A DNA stretch of 64,000 nucleotides, taken from JAEINY01 sp942490535. GTDB lineage: Bacteria; Bacteroidota; Bacteroidia; Bacteroidales; Marinilabiliaceae. The stretch lies in the NCBI GenBank assembly GCA_942490535.1, contig CALNXQ010000005.1:186001-250000 (forward strand), given 5' to 3'. The notes below the pieces were generated by a model. That model saw only the letters and a list, made by a program, of their open reading frames with translations. It was not told the origin of the DNA and did no database searches. The position numbers were made by a program, and so were the translations under genes. This document shows positions 1 through 10,200 of the stretch, one piece after another; the stretch's first letter is position 1, and each line of letters begins with the position of its first letter.

Positions 1-1086
1 TCCTCTTTTATAATCCTCGGCCGTTCGAATGGGAGAAGAGATACCTGTTAAAACCAATAAGGTTTTCTCCAGGCCCACTTGTTCATCAATCACATATACT
101 AAATCCGCAATCTCCCGATCCAATCGCAACAACATATCTTCTGTCTCGGCCTCAAAAGCAGAAGCTTCTTTACGAAAAATACTTTTTGAAGTAAATTGAA
201 GCGTCAATACATCCGGAACATCATCTTTACCCAGTTGACTATTAATAATATGATTCACCGCGAGATCACGTACCAACTTATTCCCATAGGGAGAATTAAT
301 AACAGGCGCATATGGTCGCTTCCCCTTCCCCTTCCCCTTTTTTAAATCATAATAAAAGGTATGATCCCCAGGAAGAGCTTCAGTGAAATATTTAAGTTGA
401 TGGTATTCACGTAAGTCTTTTAAGGGGCCCCACTCACGCTCACTATATACATCCGGCAATTGCTTTGTGTTAAAATCAGTTAACCATTCGGGTGCTGATT
501 TATCCAACGTATCTCTCAACACCTCAAACCGCCCGTTTGTTTCATTCATACAAATAACCTCATCAGGTGCGTGACCTCCAGCCCAAACCAAACAATCAGC
601 ATTGAGCCCTATGGCAGACACATTTGAAGCACCATTGTGCATCCATTTTAACTCATCCACTAGTGTGGAGGTTAACAACTGATCCGTTCCCGGCATTAAC
701 TCAACCGTATCATTCCTGCTCAATGAATTGACACCAAGGGTGGCATCCACCTCTACCCCACGTAGGCGATCATACCATTTATCGGAGATGATGCCATGAG
801 TAGCCGCGTATGCTCCACTGAAAAAAGTGGACAAATGACTTCCCGCATAAACCGATCCGGCCGGATAGTAGGCATGTCGATAAAAGGATCCGCCATTCAT
901 CAAACGATTAAAACCATCATCCGTGAACTTATCCCGAAAAGCAATAAGCTGATCAGTACTCAACTCATCAACCTGGATAAACACCACTAAACGTGGTCGC
1001 TGCGATATTATACGACGCTGCGCCATCGTTGAAATGGAACCGAAAAACAAAAGAAAATACAGTAGAAAATATTGAATACTATTCAT
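1..1086 (-). CDS. AlkP-superfamily phosphatase/phosphodiesterase (PafA-like), 3' end beyond window
   Basis: The frame is open from an ATG at 1086 to the window edge, giving the first 362 residues. An N-terminal hydrophobic signal (about residues 5-22, ending near MAQ) predicts export. It is followed by a VVFIQVDEL strand with the metal-ligand Asp expected in the alkaline phosphatase superfamily, then the SHLSTFFSG and ATHGIISDKWYD segments that correspond to the GHxxxxTG...HGI block of PafA-type enzymes. Members hydrolyse phosphate mono- or diesters in the periplasm using two zinc ions. The nucleophile region is diverged (SVYAGSH instead of TGxGH), so the nucleophile cannot be assigned and substrate is open. 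No operon partner is visible; DUF190 starts 75 bp upstream of it on the same strand. Confidence 0.8.
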   Translation of the reverse strand, partial: MNSIQYFLLYFLLFFGSISTMAQRRIISQRPRLVVFIQVDELSTDQLIAFRDKFTDDGFNRLMNGGSFYRHAYYPAGSVYAGSHLSTFFSGAYAATHGIISDKWYDRLRGVEVDATLGVNSLSRNDTVELMPGTDQLLTSTLVDELKWMHNGASNVSAIGLNADCLVWAGGHAPDEVICMNETNGRFEVLRDTLDKSAPEWLTDFNTKQLPDVYSEREWGPLKDLREYHQLKYFTEALPGDHTFYYDLKKGKGKGKRPYAPVINSPYGNKLVRDLAVNHIINSQLGKDDVPDVLTLQFTSKSIFRKEASAFEAETEDMLLRLDREIADLVYVIDEQVGLEKTLLVLTGISSPIRTAEDYKRG

Positions 1087-1160
1087 GCCCGCTAATTTTA
1101 CCGGGCCAAATATAACAATAGAACAGGCGATCACGAAATCACCAACCAGGAAGAAACGAT

Positions 1161-1508
1161 TTAATCGCGCTTTTTATAACGGATCACATCCACATTCTCG
1201 ACATACATAATACCGCCACAACCAGATTTATCAAAGAGCTTCGACACAATTTCAGCGAAATCATAAATACGCTCTTCCCGATCGACCATCTCTAAAATAA
1301 TCGGAACCTCCTCTGATAACGTAAATACTTTAACACTGTGCACAATGCTATCTGCCCCATAAGACATGAATCCCTTGGTAACCGTAACGCCTGCCAGTTT
1401 ATACTTCTTCGCGGCAAACACAATGGCTTCGTACAATGGACGCTGATACACACGGTCGCTTTCTCCGGTAATAATTTTTAGCTTCTTCGCATCTCCTTCA
1501 AGTATCAT
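1161..1508 (-). CDS. DUF190 (PII-like) protein
   Basis: This 115-residue protein matches the DUF190/UPF0166 family over its full length: LKIITGESDRVYQRPLYEAI at residues 10-29, then the loop with GVTVTKGFMSYG, SEEVPIILEMVD and a C-terminal VENVDVIRY strand. The family has the ferredoxin-like fold of PII signalling proteins and is often encoded next to CrcB fluoride channels or other transporters, where it is thought to sense a small ligand. No CrcB or transporter is adjacent here, so its partner is unknown. It lies upstream of and may be co-transcribed with the phosphatase gene on the same strand. Confidence 0.85.
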   Translation of the reverse strand: MILEGDAKKLKIITGESDRVYQRPLYEAIVFAAKKYKLAGVTVTKGFMSYGADSIVHSVKVFTLSEEVPIILEMVDREERIYDFAEIVSKLFDKSGCGGIMYVENVDVIRYKKRD

Positions 1509-1812
1509 AATTGTGCAAGGTTTAATTTAATAGCATGAATCAAATTACGCATAAAACCTTATAAATTCAACCTCTATTTGATAAGCATCCAAAAACTTCA
1601 ACTTTTTACTTCATTTCAAAAAAAGCCACCTGCCTCCCCACAAAGCAATTATTACCCCTAAAAGTTGCTGATTAACTTTTCCAAATTTTAAGGCCTGCAA
1701 ATAGCCTGCCACAGGTCATATTTGAGCCCATTTAACTTGTATGTTATCTAAATATTACTAATTTTACAAAAACCCAATTTACCTTTTATTAATAACTCTA
1801 AAATGACGATTT
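1509..1812. other. Divergent intergenic region, DUF190 / EF-G2
   Basis: AT-rich spacer between two diverging genes. A possible promoter for the EF-G paralogue is TTG at 1737-1739, 19 bp, then TAATTTTA at 1759-1766 (7 of 8 matches to the Bacteroidota -7 element with TTTA for TTTG). No convincing minus-strand promoter, operator or RNA was seen. Confidence 0.4.
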
Positions 1813-3972
1813 ATGAAAGTGTATCAAGCTGATCAAATAAAAAACTTAGCGCTGCTTGGTAGTAGCGGCTCGGGTAAAACCACTCTCGCAGAAACAATGC
1901 TATTTGAGGGTGGGGTTATTAGCCGTCGAGGCGACATTGATAGCAAAAATACAGTATCGGATTATCACCGAGTGGAACATGAATATGGCTACTCGGTTTT
2001 TTCATCGGTATTATTTACCGAATACCTGGGAAAGAAGCTTAATTTCATTGATTGCCCAGGATCAGATGACTTTATTACAGGTGCCATCACATCCCTTAAT
2101 GTGACTGACACCGCCCTGATGCTTTTAAATACAACGCAGGGTGTAGAAGTTGGAACTGAAAACCTCTTCCGGTATACCGAACAATACAAGAAACCGGTCA
2201 TCTTTGTAATGAATCACCTGGACAGCGAGAAAGCCAATTATGAGCAAACCCTTGAAAATGCTCAGGAATCATTTGGCAGTAAGGTGGTGGTAATTCAATA
2301 TCCTGTTACCGTTGGTCCAGACTTCAATGCCCTTGTTGATGTCTTGAAAATGAAAATGTACCAATGGGGACCGGACGGAGGTGAACCAAAAATTTTAGAC
2401 ATCCCTGCGTCAGAGAAAGAGAAAGCGGATGAATTGCACAATGCATTGGTAGAAGCTGCCGCTGAAAATGACGAATCTTTAATGGAATTATTCTTCGAAG
2501 AAGGCACTTTAAACGAAGACCAGATGCGGCAGGGCATCAAAAAAGGATTAATTGCCAGAGATTTATTTCCTGTATTCTGCGTATCAGCAAAAAAAGATAT
2601 GGGTGCCCGTCGTTTGATGGAATTTGTAGGCAATGTGGTACCAAACGTAATGGAGATGCCATTACCCAAAACCAAAGATGACGAAGCCATAACGTGCGAT
2701 CCAAATGGCCCCACATCCATTTTTGTCTTTAAAACATCCATCGAACCCCACTTGGGTGAAGTATCCTTTTTTAAGGTGATGTCTGGCAAAATTCAAGAAG
2801 GCATGGATCTCATCAACAAAAATAAAGAAGCCAAGGAGCGCATCGCTCAACTTTATTGCGTAGCAGCCAATAACCGGCATAAAGTTTCAGAACTTGTTGC
2901 TGGAGATATCGGTGCCACTGTCAAACTGAAAGAAACGCACACCGGACATACTCTAAGTGCCAAAGGGTGTGATTTCGTATTTAATCCCATTGCTTATCCC
3001 AACCCCAAATACCGCACAGCCATCAGAGCTGTCAATGACAATGACGATGAAAAACTAGGCGAAGCGCTTCAACGCATGCACGAAGAAGATCCCACTTTGA
3101 TCATCGAATACTCGAAAGAACTCAAGCAAATACTCGTGCACGGACAAGGTGAATTTCACCTCAACACCATGAAATGGCGAATTGAAAACAATGACAAAAT
3201 TGAAGTTGAATTCAAAAATCCACGCATTCCCTATCGCGAAACAATTACCAAAGTGGCTCGTGCCGATTACCGCCATAAAAAGCAATCGGGAGGTTCAGGT
3301 CAATTTGGAGAGGTTCACATGATTATTGAACCGTATTACGAAGGCATGGAAACGCCTGCCACCATGAAAGTAGAAGGACAAGAAGTAAAACTCAATGTAA
3401 GAGATACTGAGGTTGTTAATCTTCCCTGGGGTGGAAAACTGGTTTACAACAATTGCATTGTCGGTGGCTCGATAGACAACCGCTTCATGCCAGCCATCCT
3501 CAAAGGCATCATGGAACGAATGGAAGAAGGACCTCTAACCGGATCCTATGCCAGAGATATTCGTGTATTTGTGTACGATGGTAAAATGCACGCTGTTGAT
3601 TCCAACGAAATATCCTTTAAATTAGCCGGCCGAAATGCATTTAGCACAGCCTTTAAAAATGCAGGTCCTAAAATTCTGGAGCCCGTCTATAATGTGGAAG
3701 TTAAGGTTCCCAGCGATCGCATGGGCGATGTGATGAGTGATCTTCAAGGTCGTCGCGCCTTGATCGAAGGCATGTCCAGCGAAAAAGGCTTTGAAGTCAT
3801 CAAAGCCAAAGTACCACTGAAAGAGATGAACAAATATTCAACATCCTTAAGTAGTATTACCGGAGGGCGGGCCTTCTACACCATGTCCTTTGCCAAATAC
3901 GATAAAGTGCCACCAGAAATCCAGGAAGCACTGCTCGCTTCGTATGAAAAAGAGCAAGCGGAAGCTGTATAA
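1813..3972 (+). CDS. EF-G paralogue with degenerate GTPase centre (EF-G2 type)
   Basis: The 719-residue protein has the five-domain layout of elongation factor G: G domain to about 280, domain II from about 295, domain III with VHGQGEFHLNTMKW near 440, domain IV with the RHKKQSGGSGQFGEV region, and domain V at the end. The nucleotide-binding motifs are altered: P-loop GSSGSGKTT (16-24), switch I EYGYSV (57-62) where EF-G has ERGITI, G3 DCPGSDDF (80-87) where EF-G has DTPGHVDF, and NHLD (134-137) for NKxD. The catalytic His is therefore Ser84 and the switch I Thr is Ser61. A Bacteroides thetaiotaomicron EF-G paralogue of this kind is known to support translation without GTPase activity and to matter for gut colonisation. 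That this protein behaves the same way is inference. It is monocistronic, ending at a strong terminator. Confidence 0.9.
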   Translation: MKVYQADQIKNLALLGSSGSGKTTLAETMLFEGGVISRRGDIDSKNTVSDYHRVEHEYGYSVFSSVLFTEYLGKKLNFIDCPGSDDFITGAITSLNVTDTALMLLNTTQGVEVGTENLFRYTEQYKKPVIFVMNHLDSEKANYEQTLENAQESFGSKVVVIQYPVTVGPDFNALVDVLKMKMYQWGPDGGEPKILDIPASEKEKADELHNALVEAAAENDESLMELFFEEGTLNEDQMRQGIKKGLIARDLFPVFCVSAKKDMGARRLMEFVGNVVPNVMEMPLPKTKDDEAITCDPNGPTSIFVFKTSIEPHLGEVSFFKVMSGKIQEGMDLINKNKEAKERIAQLYCVAANNRHKVSELVAGDIGATVKLKETHTGHTLSAKGCDFVFNPIAYPNPKYRTAIRAVNDNDDEKLGEALQRMHEEDPTLIIEYSKELKQILVHGQGEFHLNTMKWRIENNDKIEVEFKNPRIPYRETITKVARADYRHKKQSGGSGQFGEVHMIIEPYYEGMETPATMKVEGQEVKLNVRDTEVVNLPWGGKLVYNNCIVGGSIDNRFMPAILKGIMERMEEGPLTGSYARDIRVFVYDGKMHAVDSNEISFKLAGRNAFSTAFKNAGPKILEPVYNVEVKVPSDRMGDVMSDLQGRRALIEGMSSEKGFEVIKAKVPLKEMNKYSTSLSSITGGRAFYTMSFAKYDKVPPEIQEALLASYEKEQAEAV

Positions 3973-3983
3973 GATATAGACAT

Positions 3984-4026
3984 AAAAAAGAGGGTGATCG
4001 AAATTATTTCAGCGCCCTCTTTTTTT
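3984..4026 (+). terminator. Rho-independent terminator of the EF-G2 gene
   Basis: An 11-bp stem (AAAAAAGAGGG paired with CCCTCTTTTTT) with a roughly 20-nt loop begins 11 bp after the stop codon and runs into a T tract on the plus strand. The A tract on the left arm could also let it act on the minus strand. Confidence 0.85.
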
Positions 4027-4076
4027 AATCTCCTTTCAGAAGGAAACGCTATATTCAATAAATATCCGCATAAAAA

Positions 4077-4100
4077 AGGTGATCACTTAAGTAATCACCT
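4077..4100 (-). terminator. Terminator of the 4123-5376 lipoprotein gene
   Basis: AGGTGAT (4077-4083) pairs with ATCACCT (4094-4100). Read on the minus strand the stem is followed by a T-rich run (complement of 4070-4077). It lies 22 bp past the stop of the minus-strand gene. Confidence 0.7.
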
Positions 4101-4122
4101 ATTATATAAATTCCAATATCCA

Positions 4123-5376
4123 TTAAATTCCAATGGTCATTCGCTCTTCCATCTCCCTCATAAAATACTCCATTTCATCAGTGAATCGATCAAAACTTTG
4201 CTCAAAGAAGGATTCCATGCTAATTTTGGACCCATCGCTAAACTCAAGCAGTAATCCTATATCCCAATAGGACTCCATTGTATCAACTTCTTTAAAGTAA
4301 GCGACAGCGTGTACTTTAGCAATTATACCACCCTCTACATACTTTAATTTAAAAACCGCATTATCATTGATGGCAGCAGCCAATTGCTCCATCAAATCCT
4401 GTTCCTCTGTTGCTGATAAGATTTGCCCGGATTCACTTTCTTCTTCAACCTTGTCAATTATTGGAAAAAGTTTTTCGGCGTCTACCAGCCCCACTATTTC
4501 AATTCCATTTAGCCGAAAATAGGTATCTATACTCTCCCAGGGATAATCACTATTCAAATCATCTGTTACAAGCATCTCCAACAAATGCTCTAATAGCACT
4601 TTTTCCCCATTCTTTATTTTATAATGCCAACGAGCCCGATTATCCTTTCTCCCCAATTCAGCTGTAAAGGAAAACGGCAGCGGATTAAACGTAATGGCAA
4701 TATCATCAAAACGACCATCACGCGAGAAAGAGTTAATAATATTACTGGTTGCTACCAATTCATCATCCACCTGCATGGAAAAATATAGCTCCTGTATCAT
4801 TTCATCCATCACAAGTCCAGCTCCCAGATCTTTTCCATAGCCTGGGAAATTACCCGTAAATACTTTAAATCCATACAAACGAATGGTTGCATTATTGTTA
4901 TTCGCGCCAAATACCGAAGGAAATTTATAACTAATTTCATCTCCTTCTGTGGATACTCGTTCAAAGTCATTTAGTACAGAATTCCATTCCCAGACACCCT
5001 TCCCCTCGTTCCACATGGCAGAAAAAACACCTTCCTCATTATAAGCCACACTTTTCAAGACTTCGAATGACTGATCAACCGGTTTTTCATTGCCCATTGC
5101 ATCGCCAATACCTACCAAAGCCCCGAATAGTCTATTTTGAGGTGCTAACGGCTGACTACTTAGCATTTTCATCATTTCTACACCCGCAAGGGCAAAGGAT
5201 GTATTGGATAAGTCACGCAAGTCGTTGATTGATTTCAAGCCTTCATTTTCCAGATTCTGCTTATCCTGTTCCACCCCCAAATCACTATATGACTCAAAAG
5301 TCTCATCTTTACTACACGCCCCAAAAACCATTATTCCCGCAGCCATCAGCCACAAAAATTTTGATACATACTTCAT
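4123..5376 (-). CDS. Hypothetical lipoprotein
   Basis: A 417-residue protein with a clear lipoprotein signal: charged MKYVSK, hydrophobic core and an FGAC lipobox with the lipidated Cys at residue 21, followed by acidic SKDE, which in Bacteroidota is compatible with outer-membrane or surface export. The rest is soluble and acidic with alternating strands and no motif that I recognise. It is monocistronic, convergent with the EF-G2 gene and closed by its own terminator. Function unknown. Confidence 0.8.
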   Translation of the reverse strand: MKYVSKFLWLMAAGIMVFGACSKDETFESYSDLGVEQDKQNLENEGLKSINDLRDLSNTSFALAGVEMMKMLSSQPLAPQNRLFGALVGIGDAMGNEKPVDQSFEVLKSVAYNEEGVFSAMWNEGKGVWEWNSVLNDFERVSTEGDEISYKFPSVFGANNNNATIRLYGFKVFTGNFPGYGKDLGAGLVMDEMIQELYFSMQVDDELVATSNIINSFSRDGRFDDIAITFNPLPFSFTAELGRKDNRARWHYKIKNGEKVLLEHLLEMLVTDDLNSDYPWESIDTYFRLNGIEIVGLVDAEKLFPIIDKVEEESESGQILSATEEQDLMEQLAAAINDNAVFKLKYVEGGIIAKVHAVAYFKEVDTMESYWDIGLLLEFSDGSKISMESFFEQSFDRFTDEMEYFMREMEERMTIGI

Positions 5377-5742
5377 GATAAAACTGTTTAATTCTTATTT
5401 CCCCTTAAATACAAAATGCAGGCTAAGTTGCTCCCTTCGTTATATGAGACAATAGTACTCTAACCTACACGTACGAGCGATACGAGAAAAGAAGCAGAAA
5501 GTTTTTTCTGTAACTGGATAAAGCAGGCCCTATCCTACCCTTTAAGCCAATGAATCCTAAATCACCCTACACCTGCTACACTCCCATAGAAGAACAAGAC
5601 ACCGGACCGGTCGACCCAGGATCATATCCTTCATTAGCCGATCATCACATACTCAGTAGGTCAAGAATCAGTAAAACTACCTTAAAAGAGAAAGGCCACC
5701 CTCTCGCGAAGATGACCTTTCATCAAACAGTAACAACCCTTA
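5377..5742. other. Intergenic region upstream of lipoprotein, downstream of gltD
   Basis: About 365 bp. The right end holds the gltD terminator (5685-5720). The rest must contain the promoter of the lipoprotein gene, but no good TAnnTTTG site was found. A 75-codon open frame at 5550-5777 has no family resemblance and runs into the gltD end, so it was not called. Confidence 0.5.
5685..5720 (-). terminator. Terminator of the gltBD operon
   Basis: On the minus strand AAAGGTCA and TGGCCTTT form an 8-bp stem (one G-U pair; plus-strand arms 5713-5720 and 5691-5698) followed by CTCTTTT. It lies 22 bp past the gltD stop. Confidence 0.7.
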
Positions 5743-7167
5743 TTAAATATCTAACAAATAACGATGCACGTTTTTAGCAGCTTCTCGTCCTTTGGCAATG
5801 GCCGTTACTACCAGGCTGGCACCTGATGCAGCATCACCAGCAGCAAACACTTTAGATTGACTGGTTTGATAACCATCATCCACTCTTATATTACCACGAC
5901 TATCCAGTTCCAACGCCAATTCCTTAACCAATCCTTCATGCACGGGCGACACAAAACCCATGGATAATAAAACCAATTCAGCATCAACCAAGTGAGAAGT
6001 CTCCGGTTTTTCGTTCATGATCCACTGCCTATTTTCACCTTTCGACCATTCCACCTCAACCAGCTCCACCTGCTTCACCTTGCCATTTTCACCAATAAAT
6101 CGTTTCGTATTTAAGCTCCACCTGCGCTCACAACCTTCCTGATGGGAAGTGGACGTTTTGAGGACATTGGGCCAATAAGGCCAGGGATTCCCAGCCCCGC
6201 GTTTTTGGGGTGGTTGCGGTAATATTTCAATCTGCGTCACCGATTTTGCTTTTTGACGATTGGACGTACCCACACAGTCGCTTCCTGTATCACCACCACC
6301 AATCACTAATACCTCTTTTCCCTGAGCCAGCAAACGTTCACCATTGGTGAAAACCTCACCCCGATTAACCTTATTCTGCTGCTTCAGGAAATCCATGGCA
6401 AAATGAACACCTTCCAGCTCGCGTCCTTCCACCGGCAGATCACGTGGCTTCATAGCTCCAATGGCCAATACCACTGCATCATATGATGCCATCAGCTCTT
6501 TACCAGACAAATTCTCCCCAATGGCAGCATTGGTTTTAAATTCGATGCCTTCTTGTTCGAACATTTGCAGGCGCCGATCAATTACTTTTTTATTGAGTTT
6601 GAAATCCGGAATACCATAGCGCAACAAACCACCAATGGCATCATCTTTTTCGAAAACCGTCACCTGATGGCCAGCTTGATTCAACAAATCTGCCACGGAG
6701 AGTCCGGCAGGTCCGGAACCCACAACCGCCACTGTCTTTCCGGTTCGTTGCTGAGGAATTCGGGGCACAACATACCCCAAGTCAAATGCTTTTTCCACCA
6801 CCGATGCTTCATTCTCACGTATGGTCACCGCCTCTTCATGGATGGCCAGCACACAGGACTTCTCACATGGATTAGGACAAATACGTCCGGTAAACTCAGG
6901 AAAGCTATTGGTCGAATGCAAAATTTCACTGGCCAGTTTCCAGTTTCCTTTATAGACGGCATCCTGCCATTCGGGAATTTTACTCCCCACAGGACAAGCC
7001 CAATGACAAAATGGGATACCACAATCCATGCACCGGGAAGCCTGCTGTTTACGATCAGTTTCGTTGAGCGTTTGCTCCACTTCACCATAGTCGTCAATGC
7101 GCTCGGCGATGGGACGATTTCCACCATCCTTGCGAGCTATATAAATAAATCCTTTAGGATCAGCCAT
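5743..7167 (-). CDS. gltD: Glutamate synthase (NADPH) small subunit
   Basis: This is the beta subunit of GOGAT (474 residues, usual length). It oxidises NADPH and passes electrons to the large subunit for reductive transfer of the glutamine amide nitrogen to 2-oxoglutarate. The N-terminus carries the cysteines of two [4Fe-4S] clusters (C46, C49, C54, C58 and C97, C101, C105). An FAD-binding dinucleotide fold follows (VVGSGPAGLSVADLL near 149) and an NADPH-binding fold (VIGGGDTGSDCVGTS near 288), then the C-terminal GDAASGASLV flavin motif. It is the downstream gene of an operon with gltB (98-bp gap) and ends at a terminator. Confidence 0.96.
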   Translation of the reverse strand: MADPKGFIYIARKDGGNRPIAERIDDYGEVEQTLNETDRKQQASRCMDCGIPFCHWACPVGSKIPEWQDAVYKGNWKLASEILHSTNSFPEFTGRICPNPCEKSCVLAIHEEAVTIRENEASVVEKAFDLGYVVPRIPQQRTGKTVAVVGSGPAGLSVADLLNQAGHQVTVFEKDDAIGGLLRYGIPDFKLNKKVIDRRLQMFEQEGIEFKTNAAIGENLSGKELMASYDAVVLAIGAMKPRDLPVEGRELEGVHFAMDFLKQQNKVNRGEVFTNGERLLAQGKEVLVIGGGDTGSDCVGTSNRQKAKSVTQIEILPQPPQKRGAGNPWPYWPNVLKTSTSHQEGCERRWSLNTKRFIGENGKVKQVELVEVEWSKGENRQWIMNEKPETSHLVDAELVLLSMGFVSPVHEGLVKELALELDSRGNIRVDDGYQTSQSKVFAAGDAASGASLVVTAIAKGREAAKNVHRYLLDI

Positions 7168-7265
7168 AATCTTACTATTTAAATAAAGAAAACGGGCGTG
7201 GCTCCGTTGAGCCTACCAACACTCATTCTCAATGGTTCCCGACTTTCCTTTAATAACTCACTCTA

Positions 7266-10200
7266 TTATTCTCTAATATAAGGCGCATCTTCCGTCTCCC
7301 TTAATTTGCGCTCCAGCTCTTTGATTTTCTGCTCCTCCATTACCTTTTTGTACTCAAATGGAATCACCTTTATAAATTTGGGCAGATATTTGGTCCAGTT
7401 AACAAGAATCTCCTGTGCTTTCAGACTATTGGTATGCAACAAATGTTTGTTCAGCATAAACTGCAATTCCTTCACATCAGCATGATCTTCCACAGGCGAT
7501 AAATCTACCAGCCCTTTATTACAGTAATATTCAAAGCTGCCATCTTCATCCAACACATAGGCAATCCCGCCACTCATACCGGCGGCAAAGTTTCGACCCG
7601 TTTTACCCAACACCGCTACACGTCCACCAGTCATGTACTCACAGCAATGATCTCCAACGCCTTCCACAACCGCATAAGCCCCAGAATTCCGAACCGCAAA
7701 GCGCTCACCGGCGACACCACGTACATACAAATATCCGCTGGTAGCGCCGTAAAGCACCGTATTACCAATAATGATGTTCTCTTCAGGTACAAAGGTTGAA
7801 CCATTGGGTGGCACCACAATGACTTTACCACCAGACAAACCTTTACCCAGATAATCATTGGCATCCCCTTCGAGACGAAAACTAACTCCTTTAACCAAAA
7901 ACGCACCGAAACTCTGCCCGGCAGACCCCTGAAAGGTGCAGTTGATAGTATTTTTTGGCAAACCTTCTTCACCATATTGCTTAGAGACTTCACCAGAAAG
8001 CATGGCACCCACCGTCCGATCTGTATTGACGATATCGCTGGCCACCCAAACTCTCTCTTTATTGTTCAGAGCTGTTTGTGATTCTTTAATCAACTTTCGA
8101 TCCAGCACGTCCTCAATTTTATGGTCTTGATCGGTCATCTTACGCAATGGATACCTTTTGCCCTCCTCAGGGAAATAGATCAGTTTACTCAGATCAATAC
8201 CCTTGGTTTTCCAGTTACCAACTGCTCTATTTTGCTCTAAAAGATCGGAACGACCAATAATTTCATCCAAAGAACGCACACCCAATTGTGCGAGATACTC
8301 TCGTACTTCCTGTGCAATAAAATTGAAGTAATTGACCACATATTTATAGCGCCCGATAAATCGCTTCCGCAACGCTTCATCCTGAGTGGCGATCCCAGCG
8401 GGACAAGTATTCAGGTGACACTTGCGCATCATCACACACCCCAGCGTTACCAGGGCCGATGTGGCAAACCCAAACTCTTCGCCGCCCAACATGGCCATTT
8501 TAATCACATCCAAACCGGTCTTTAGCTGACCATCTGTTTGAATCTTCACCCGACCCCGCAAGTTATTCATCACTAAAGTCTGCTGCGTCTCTGCCAAACC
8601 GATTTCAACCGGTAGACCGGCATGCTTGATGGAACTGGTTGGGCTAGCGCCCGTCCCACCTTCGGTACCACTGATCACAATCAGATCGGCATGCGCCTTG
8701 GCCACACCAGCCGCTACCGTACCGACTCCATTTTCCGAAACCAGCTTCACACTGATTTTGGCTCTGGGATTGGTACTTTTCAAATCGAAAATCAACTGCG
8801 CCAAATCCTCAATCGAATAGATGTCGTGGTGAGGCGGTGGAGATATCAACGTAATACCAGGGGTTGAATTTCGAAGCTTAGCAATAATTTTATCGACTTT
8901 AAACCCGGGCAACTGACCACCTTCACCAGGTTTCGCTCCCTGGGCAATTTTTATCTGTAACTCATCCGCATTAACCAGGTAATTGTTCGTAACCCCAAAA
9001 CGACCACTGGCAATCTGCTTAATGGAACTGCGGGCATCACTGTGAAAACGCCCCGAATCTTCACCTCCCTCACCGGTATTACTTCGGCCACCCACGCTAT
9101 TCATCGCTCTGGCCAATGCTTCATGCGCTTCTTTAGAGATGGAACCATAGGACATGGCACCTGTCACAAAGCGCTTCATGATACTAGATACCGGCTCCAC
9201 TTCATTAATATCAATAGCTGTCCCAAATTTGGGTGTTAGGAAGCCTCGTATAAATAAAGGGGTCTGATTATCGGCATTCACCCGCTGACTAAACTCCTTA
9301 TACTTTTCGTAATCATTTTCAGCCGTTGCCCACTGAAGCAATCCAACTGTTTCAGGATTCCAACCGTGCTTTTCCCCGTATTTCCGGAATGCAAAACTCC
9401 CTTTACTATCAAACGGATTCTGCATGAAAGCGGGTTGGTAGGCCTTATTATGATCTAAGATACTTTCTTTCGCAATTTCTTCGAACCCGACACCCCCAAT
9501 TTTAGTAGGTGTACCGGTGAAGTATTTATTGATGACCTGATCGGAAATACCAACCGCTTCGAAAACCTGTCCGCCATGATAACTCCGCAAGGTACTGATG
9601 CCCATTTTAGATAAAATCTTGAGCAAGCCCTTATCAACCGCTTTAATATAGTTTTCACGCGCCTCCACATAAGGTATGGTGACCGTTCCCTTTTCCACCA
9701 ATTCATCAATGGTAGCAAAACACACATACGGATTAATCACACTGGCCCCATATCCCAATAACAAGGCAAAATGCATCACCTCACGAGCTTCACCCGTTTC
9801 AACAATCAAACCTACCTGCATTCGCTTCTTCGCTTTGATCAGGTGGTGATGCGTGGCTGATACCGCTAACAACGAAGGGATGGGCGCATTCTTCTCATCC
9901 ACCATTTTATCGGTTAAGATGAGATAATTATTCCCATCGTCCACCGCCTTTTCAGCCATTTTACAAATATTCTCCAATGCAGCTTCCAGCCCTTTGCCAC
10001 CTTCCGCAACAGGGAAAGTCATTGGAATAGTTACATGCGTAAACTCCTCGCGATGAAAATCCTTGATTTTACCTAGGTCGGTATTAGTCATGATGGGACT
10101 TTCAAACTTAATGGAGCGACATTGAGAGGGTTCTTCGCTCAATAAATTTTTAGACACCGAACCGATGTAATTCGTCAATGCCATCACCAGCCCCTCACGT

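Noticed and set aside
796..990. 64-codon plus-strand frame opposite the phosphatase gene
   Set aside because: Shadow of the AlkP-superfamily gene on the minus strand.
5550..5777. 75-codon open frame between lipoprotein and gltD
   Set aside because: It overlaps the gltD terminator and 3' end, with no family or signal features.
6553..7182. Plus-strand open frame of 209 codons within gltD
   Set aside because: Antisense shadow of a highly conserved gltD; no recognisable protein.
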